Shown piece after piece: positions 61,090 to 64,000 of a DNA stretch of 64,000 bases (position 1 is its first letter; each line of letters opens with the position of its first letter). Position numbers and translations under genes: made by a program. Where the stretch lies: positions 49,254 through 113,253 of the forward strand of contig JAJPES010000048.1 of the NCBI GenBank assembly GCA_021166725.1, in the 5' to 3' direction. Below the pieces are notes generated by a model. The model saw only the letters and a program-made list of their open reading frames with translations, did no database searches and had not been told where the DNA came from. This stretch comes from Burkholderiaceae bacterium. GTDB taxonomy: Bacteria; Pseudomonadota; Gammaproteobacteria; Burkholderiales; Burkholderiaceae_E.

Positions 61090-62316
61090 TCAGATGCGCG
61101 TTGCGTTGCGCTCCTCGACGAACAGCGTGAGTACGCCGGTGTAGCCGTAGATCCGGTCGTACGCGATCTCGCCGTTGGCGAAAAAGCCCACGAGCGGGAT
61201 CTCGCCGAGATTGTGGGCAACGATTCCCAGTTCGACGCCCGGAGCGCCGAACAAATGCTCGCCGCGCGCGACGCAGGAAACGTAGTGCGCGCCGAGCGCG
61301 TTCAGTTCACCGGATTCGAGTTCGTCGCGCAGTTCGGTGCACACGCGGACGAGGTCGGCGCGCGCCGCGTGCTGGTCGCGCGTGCAGAACACCGTGCGGT
61401 CTCCCTGGCGCGGCACCGTCGATACCGCTATCACGCGGTTCTGCGGATCGATGCCGAGCACGTTGCGCACGACGTAGTCGCCGAAGCCGACGCCGCGCGC
61501 AACGTCGGGCGGCGCGAAGCCGATCATCAGCCCGCGCGACAGCCGTTCGGCCGGCAGCGCGCGCAGTATCTCCTCGCCGTCGCGCGAATCGCGCGCGGCG
61601 CCGCCGACTTCGAGATCGTCGAGCAGGACATCCAGCGCCGGTCGCTCGTCCAGACGCTCGATGTAGTGCGAGGTGCAGGTCGAGACGATGTGCTCGCGCG
61701 AAAGCGGCGCGCAGCCTTGCGTCACGCGCGACAGCAGGCGCACCTGTGCGCCGAAGGCGACGCCGGACAGCCCGCCGTGCACGACTCCTCCCGCCAGTTG
61801 CGGGCCGCGCGACTCGGCGCCGCCGACCAGGCCGCCGAACAGGAAACCGCTGTCCAGACGGTGCGCGAGCCCGGCAATCGACTCCGGCAGCGCCGCGCTT
61901 GCCGAATCGGCGTGCACCAGCGCGCTCGACGTTCGCGGCGCGCCGCCGCTTCGAGCGGAGTCGATTGCCGCGAGTCGCTGCGAGCCGGAGAACAAGCGCC
62001 AGCTGTCGGCCGGCAACTCGCAGATCATCGCCACGAGCGCGGGTTCCTGCGCGTACTCGGCACCGCCGACGCACACGCCGTGCGCCGCCGCGCCCACCCA
62101 GCGCACGCCGGGGAAACGCTCGCCGAGTTTCGCGGCGATCGACGGCAGGCGGTCGGACAGTCCTTCGGTGATGTAGAGCAGGCCCAGCCCGGCGACGAGT
62201 GCGCTGTCGCCGGGCGACTCGCGCGCCGACAATTGCGTGATGACGCGCTGCGTCAGTTCGTGCCAGTCGCCCTGGGCGGCGTGTCCGTGTCTGAAAGTTC
62301 GGGTCGAGAGGGTCAT
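61090..62316 (-). CDS. FIST N/C-domain sensory protein
   Basis: A 408-residue cytoplasmic protein. The FIST N domain is at about residues 30-220 (LGLLYITEGLSDRLPSIAAKLGERFPGVRWVGAAAHG) and FIST_C at about 240-390 (LGIVAHNLGEIPLVGFFANGEIAY). FIST domains bind small ligands such as amino acids and are often fused to signalling outputs; here no output domain follows. The substrate is unknown. It is 55 bases before the phaM gene end, in the same direction. Confidence 0.83.
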   Translation of the reverse strand: MTLSTRTFRHGHAAQGDWHELTQRVITQLSARESPGDSALVAGLGLLYITEGLSDRLPSIAAKLGERFPGVRWVGAAAHGVCVGGAEYAQEPALVAMICELPADSWRLFSGSQRLAAIDSARSGGAPRTSSALVHADSASAALPESIAGLAHRLDSGFLFGGLVGGAESRGPQLAGGVVHGGLSGVAFGAQVRLLSRVTQGCAPLSREHIVSTCTSHYIERLDERPALDVLLDDLEVGGAARDSRDGEEILRALPAERLSRGLMIGFAPPDVARGVGFGDYVVRNVLGIDPQNRVIAVSTVPRQGDRTVFCTRDQHAARADLVRVCTELRDELESGELNALGAHYVSCVARGEHLFGAPGVELGIVAHNLGEIPLVGFFANGEIAYDRIYGYTGVLTLFVEERNATRI

Positions 62317-62371
62317 CGCTTCGCATCTATGGTTCGAGACCCTCGCGGAAGTGCGCCTGGGAGTTTGTTGC

Positions 62372-63148
62372 TCACCGGGCGGGCCGACGACCGCGACGGC
62401 CGGGTTCCGGTCCTCCGGTCGACTTCGTCTTTCGACCGGCCGGCGTCTTCCTCCCCCGAGCAACTGGTGCGCCTTCCCGATCGGCCTGCCTCGCGCCGAC
62501 GTTCTTCTTCGCGGGCTCGGCCTTCGCGGGCTCGCCCTGGGCGCCCAGCGCGGCAGCGGCGATCTGGTTGAACTGCCGATGCAGCATCTCCCACCATGCG
62601 CCGGCGTCGAGCCCGGGCAGGGCCGGCGTCGGAACCTCGGCCGCCGGCTCGCCGCTGGCAGCGCACGCCATCGCTGCGGCCGGCGTCTGTACAACGGGTG
62701 CCGCGGCGTCCGGAGCAGTGGTCGCCGGCATCGATCCGGCGCCCGAGGCCTGGCTGGTGCCGCTGGCCGCGGCCATTGCGCCGGAAGCCGCGCCGGCCAT
62801 TGCCTGCGCCAGCGCATTAGCCCCCGGAAGACTCGTCGGCGAGCCGATCATCGAGCCGTACGCCTTCAGCGTCGCGATCGTTCCCCGCTGGATTTCCAGT
62901 GCCTGCACGCTGCCCTTCAGCAGGTTCAGGTTCATTGCGAGCCACTGTTCGACCGCCTTCAGGTCCGAAATGCGCCGATCGAGCTCGTCGATGTCGGCGG
63001 TGGGCGCGAGCGACGACGGCACGCCGAACGCCGACCACGCGTTCTTCACGAAATCGACCGTATCGAGCAGGTTGCCCACGTTCAGCGGGCCGATTCCCAG
63101 CACCCCGAGGCCGCCGGCCGGGGCCTTGTTCTCGCGATCGTTCGTCAT
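62372..63148 (-). CDS. phaM: PHA granule-associated protein PhaM
   Basis: A 258-residue protein. The N-terminal segment, GPLNVGNLLDTVDFVKNAWSAFG, DELDRRISDLKAVEQWL, and the C-terminal WWEMLHRQFNQIAAAA with a basic KKNVGARQ...RKTPAGRKTKS tail match PhaM of Ralstonia, which activates polyhydroxybutyrate synthase and ties granules to the nucleoid by its Lys/Arg tail. This hints that the organism makes storage granules, although no synthase gene is in the window. Ribosome site GGAGG lies before the ATG at 63148. Confidence 0.85.
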   Translation of the reverse strand: MTNDRENKAPAGGLGVLGIGPLNVGNLLDTVDFVKNAWSAFGVPSSLAPTADIDELDRRISDLKAVEQWLAMNLNLLKGSVQALEIQRGTIATLKAYGSMIGSPTSLPGANALAQAMAGAASGAMAAASGTSQASGAGSMPATTAPDAAAPVVQTPAAAMACAASGEPAAEVPTPALPGLDAGAWWEMLHRQFNQIAAAALGAQGEPAKAEPAKKNVGARQADREGAPVARGRKTPAGRKTKSTGGPEPGRRGRRPAR

Positions 63149-63169
63149 GGGCGCCTCCGGTCGGCAAAA

Positions 63170-63198
63170 TTGACATTCGATCTTTCGCAAGCCATAAT
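63170..63198 (+). promoter_or_regulatory. Sigma-70 promoter of the tRNA-tuf operon
   Basis: Consensus TTGACA (63170-63175), exactly 17 bases, then CATAAT (63193-63198). The start would be near 63205, six bases before tRNA-Tyr. It is the strongest promoter seen in the window, as expected for tRNA and tuf. Confidence 0.85.
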
Positions 63199-63210
63199 TC
63201 GCGGTTCCCC

Positions 63211-63296
63211 GGAGGGGTGCCCGAGTGGCTAAAGGGGGCAGACTGTAAATCTGTTGGCTTACGCCTACGTTGGTTCGAATCCAACCCCCTCCACCA
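63211..63296 (+). tRNA. tRNA-Tyr (anticodon GTA)
   Basis: An 86-base class II tRNA with GGAGGGG acceptor paired to CCCCTCC, discriminator A and CCA encoded, anticodon loop CTGTAAA and a long variable arm (GGCTTACGCC). It reads UAC/UAU. Confidence 0.97.
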
Positions 63297-63302
63297 GCGG
63301 CA

Positions 63303-63340
63303 GTTTGTCTCGACGGTAACTGGTTTGTCTCGACGGTAAC
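63303..63340 (+). repeat. 18-bp direct repeat between tRNA-Tyr and tRNA-Gly
   Basis: GTTTGTCTCGACGGTAAC occurs at 63303-63320 and again at 63323-63340, with two bases between; a shorter related TTTCGACGGTGA follows at 63349-63360. No gene is here. It may influence tRNA processing or be a small duplication. Confidence 0.8.
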
Positions 63341-63400
63341 GTCGAGGGTTTCGACGGTGATCGGTTGGTGTGTTCGGGATCGGGATCGGCGGTTCGGCTC

Positions 63401-63474
63401 GCGGGTGTAGCTCAATGGTAGAGCAGAAGCCTTCCAAGCTTACGACGAGGGTTCGATTCCCTTCACCCGCTCCA
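63401..63474 (+). tRNA. tRNA-Gly (anticodon TCC)
   Basis: A 74-base tRNA with GCGGGTG/CACCCGC acceptor, U discriminator and encoded CCA. The anticodon loop CTTCCAA gives TCC, which reads GGA and GGG. The first anticodon-stem pair is a G-A mismatch, which from memory is usual in this tRNA of the group. Confidence 0.96.
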
Positions 63475-63499
63475 GCACCGGCCGGGATGTTCCCGTTGC

Positions 63500-63574
<75 letters not shown>

Positions 63575-63736
63575 AATCAACATCGAATCGAACATCGAAT
63601 CTAAATCGAATCGACATCGTCGGATCGCAGCGTCGAGTCGCAACGAGTTGCAACGCCGGGGCCTGCATCGTCGAAGCCGTGCAGAGCACGATGGATCGCT
63701 AGCTGACAGCATCGGAACAAGAACCGGGAGTTCGAA

Positions 63737-64000
63737 ATGGCGAAAGGAAAGTTCGAGCGTACGAAGCCGCACGTGAACGTTGGGACGATCGGTCACGTGG
63801 ATCACGGCAAGACGACGCTGACGGCGGCGATCACGACGGTGCTGAGCAAGCAGTTCGGCGGCGAGGCGCGGGGTTATGACCAGATCGACAACGCGCCGGA
63901 GGAGAAGGCGCGTGGGATCACGATCAACACGTCGCACGTGGAGTACGAGACGAAGGCGCGGCACTACGCGCACGTGGACTGTCCGGGGCACGCGGACTAC
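63737..64000 (+). CDS. tuf: Elongation factor Tu, N-terminal part (cut by window end)
   Basis: The first 88 codons of EF-Tu, the GTPase that brings aminoacyl-tRNA to the ribosome. [20 protein letters not shown], the P-loop GHVDHGKTT, the switch I segment [13 protein letters not shown] and the start of DCPGHADY are present. GGGAG lies 7 bases before the ATG. It should be transcribed with the three tRNA genes from the promoter at 63170. The gene continues past base 64000. Confidence 0.98.
   Translation, partial: MAKGKFERTKPHVNVGTIGHVDHGKTTLTAAITTVLSKQFGGEARGYDQIDNAPEEKARGITINTSHVEYETKARHYAHVDCPGHADY

Noticed and set aside
63401..63474. tRNA-Gly as a pseudo-tRNA because of a G-A mismatch in the anticodon stem
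   Set aside because: All other arms pair well, CCA is encoded, it is in the usual tRNA-tuf position, and the mismatch is a known form in this group as far as I recall.

Overview
The window is gene-dense, very GC-rich chromosomal DNA with an 'AT'-poor codon bias, sigma-70 style -10 boxes of the TAYAATCG type, and gene orders typical of Betaproteobacteria (Burkholderiales-like): rsmI/lpoA-yraN-diaA-dolP, dacC-dat-ybeD-lipB, birA-SPOR protein-rfaE2, phaM, and tRNA-Tyr/Gly/Thr followed by tuf. No phage, insertion sequence, CRISPR array or plasmid gene was seen. The species cannot be named from the sequence alone.

Region 1 (1-13.1 kb) is a heavy-metal homeostasis block: the tail of a PfkB-type sugar kinase, a copper-type P1B ATPase, a c-type cytochrome, a two-component pair whose response regulator is broken by an internal deletion, a divergent RND efflux operon (outer-membrane factor, small HEGEDH membrane protein, adaptor, inner-membrane pump, periplasmic protein), a CBS-BON protein and a cation diffusion facilitator. 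Region 2 (13.1-26.3 kb) holds tRNA-Arg(CCG), a PAS hybrid histidine kinase, an Lrp-type regulator divergent from a fused indolepyruvate:ferredoxin oxidoreductase, a cystathionine beta-lyase-like enzyme, a potassium channel with its small membrane partner, a GNAT enzyme, an acyl-CoA ligase and a glyoxalase-like protein without a normal start codon.

Region 3 (26.4-40.4 kb) is housekeeping and envelope biology: argS, a SPOR protein, dsbA, a metal/cobalamin-binding-like protein, rlpA, a repeat-rich convergent gap, then rsmI diverging from lpoA-yraN-diaA-dolP, lemA with an M48 protease, and an AtuA-like protein. Region 4 (40.4-52.5 kb) is a catabolic cluster: VOC protein and LysR regulator, diverging from hydratase, acyl-CoA dehydrogenase, CoA transferase, MmgE/PrpD, CitE-type lyase and methyltransferase, followed by nhaA and a TRAP transporter. 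Its content matches the itaconate degradation cluster of Pseudomonas (hydratase, CoA transferase, citramalyl-CoA lyase, LysR, VOC, MmgE and TRAP genes), so itaconate or a close C5 dicarboxylate is the best guess for its substrate.

Region 5 (52.7-64 kb) carries lipB, ybeD, dat and dacC, a tightly overlapping ferredoxin/hydrolase/unknown trio, a VanZ-family protein, birA, a SPOR-like protein with eight NTP repeats, rfaE2, a FIST-domain protein, phaM (hinting at polyhydroxyalkanoate storage), three tRNA genes behind a near-consensus promoter, and the first 88 codons of tuf. The most unusual signals are the deleted response regulator next to intact operator palindromes, a P-type ATPase with two changed hinge residues, several genes whose -10 box sits 6-8 bases before the start codon (candidate leaderless mRNAs), and a 16-bp tandem repeat between rlpA and rsmI.
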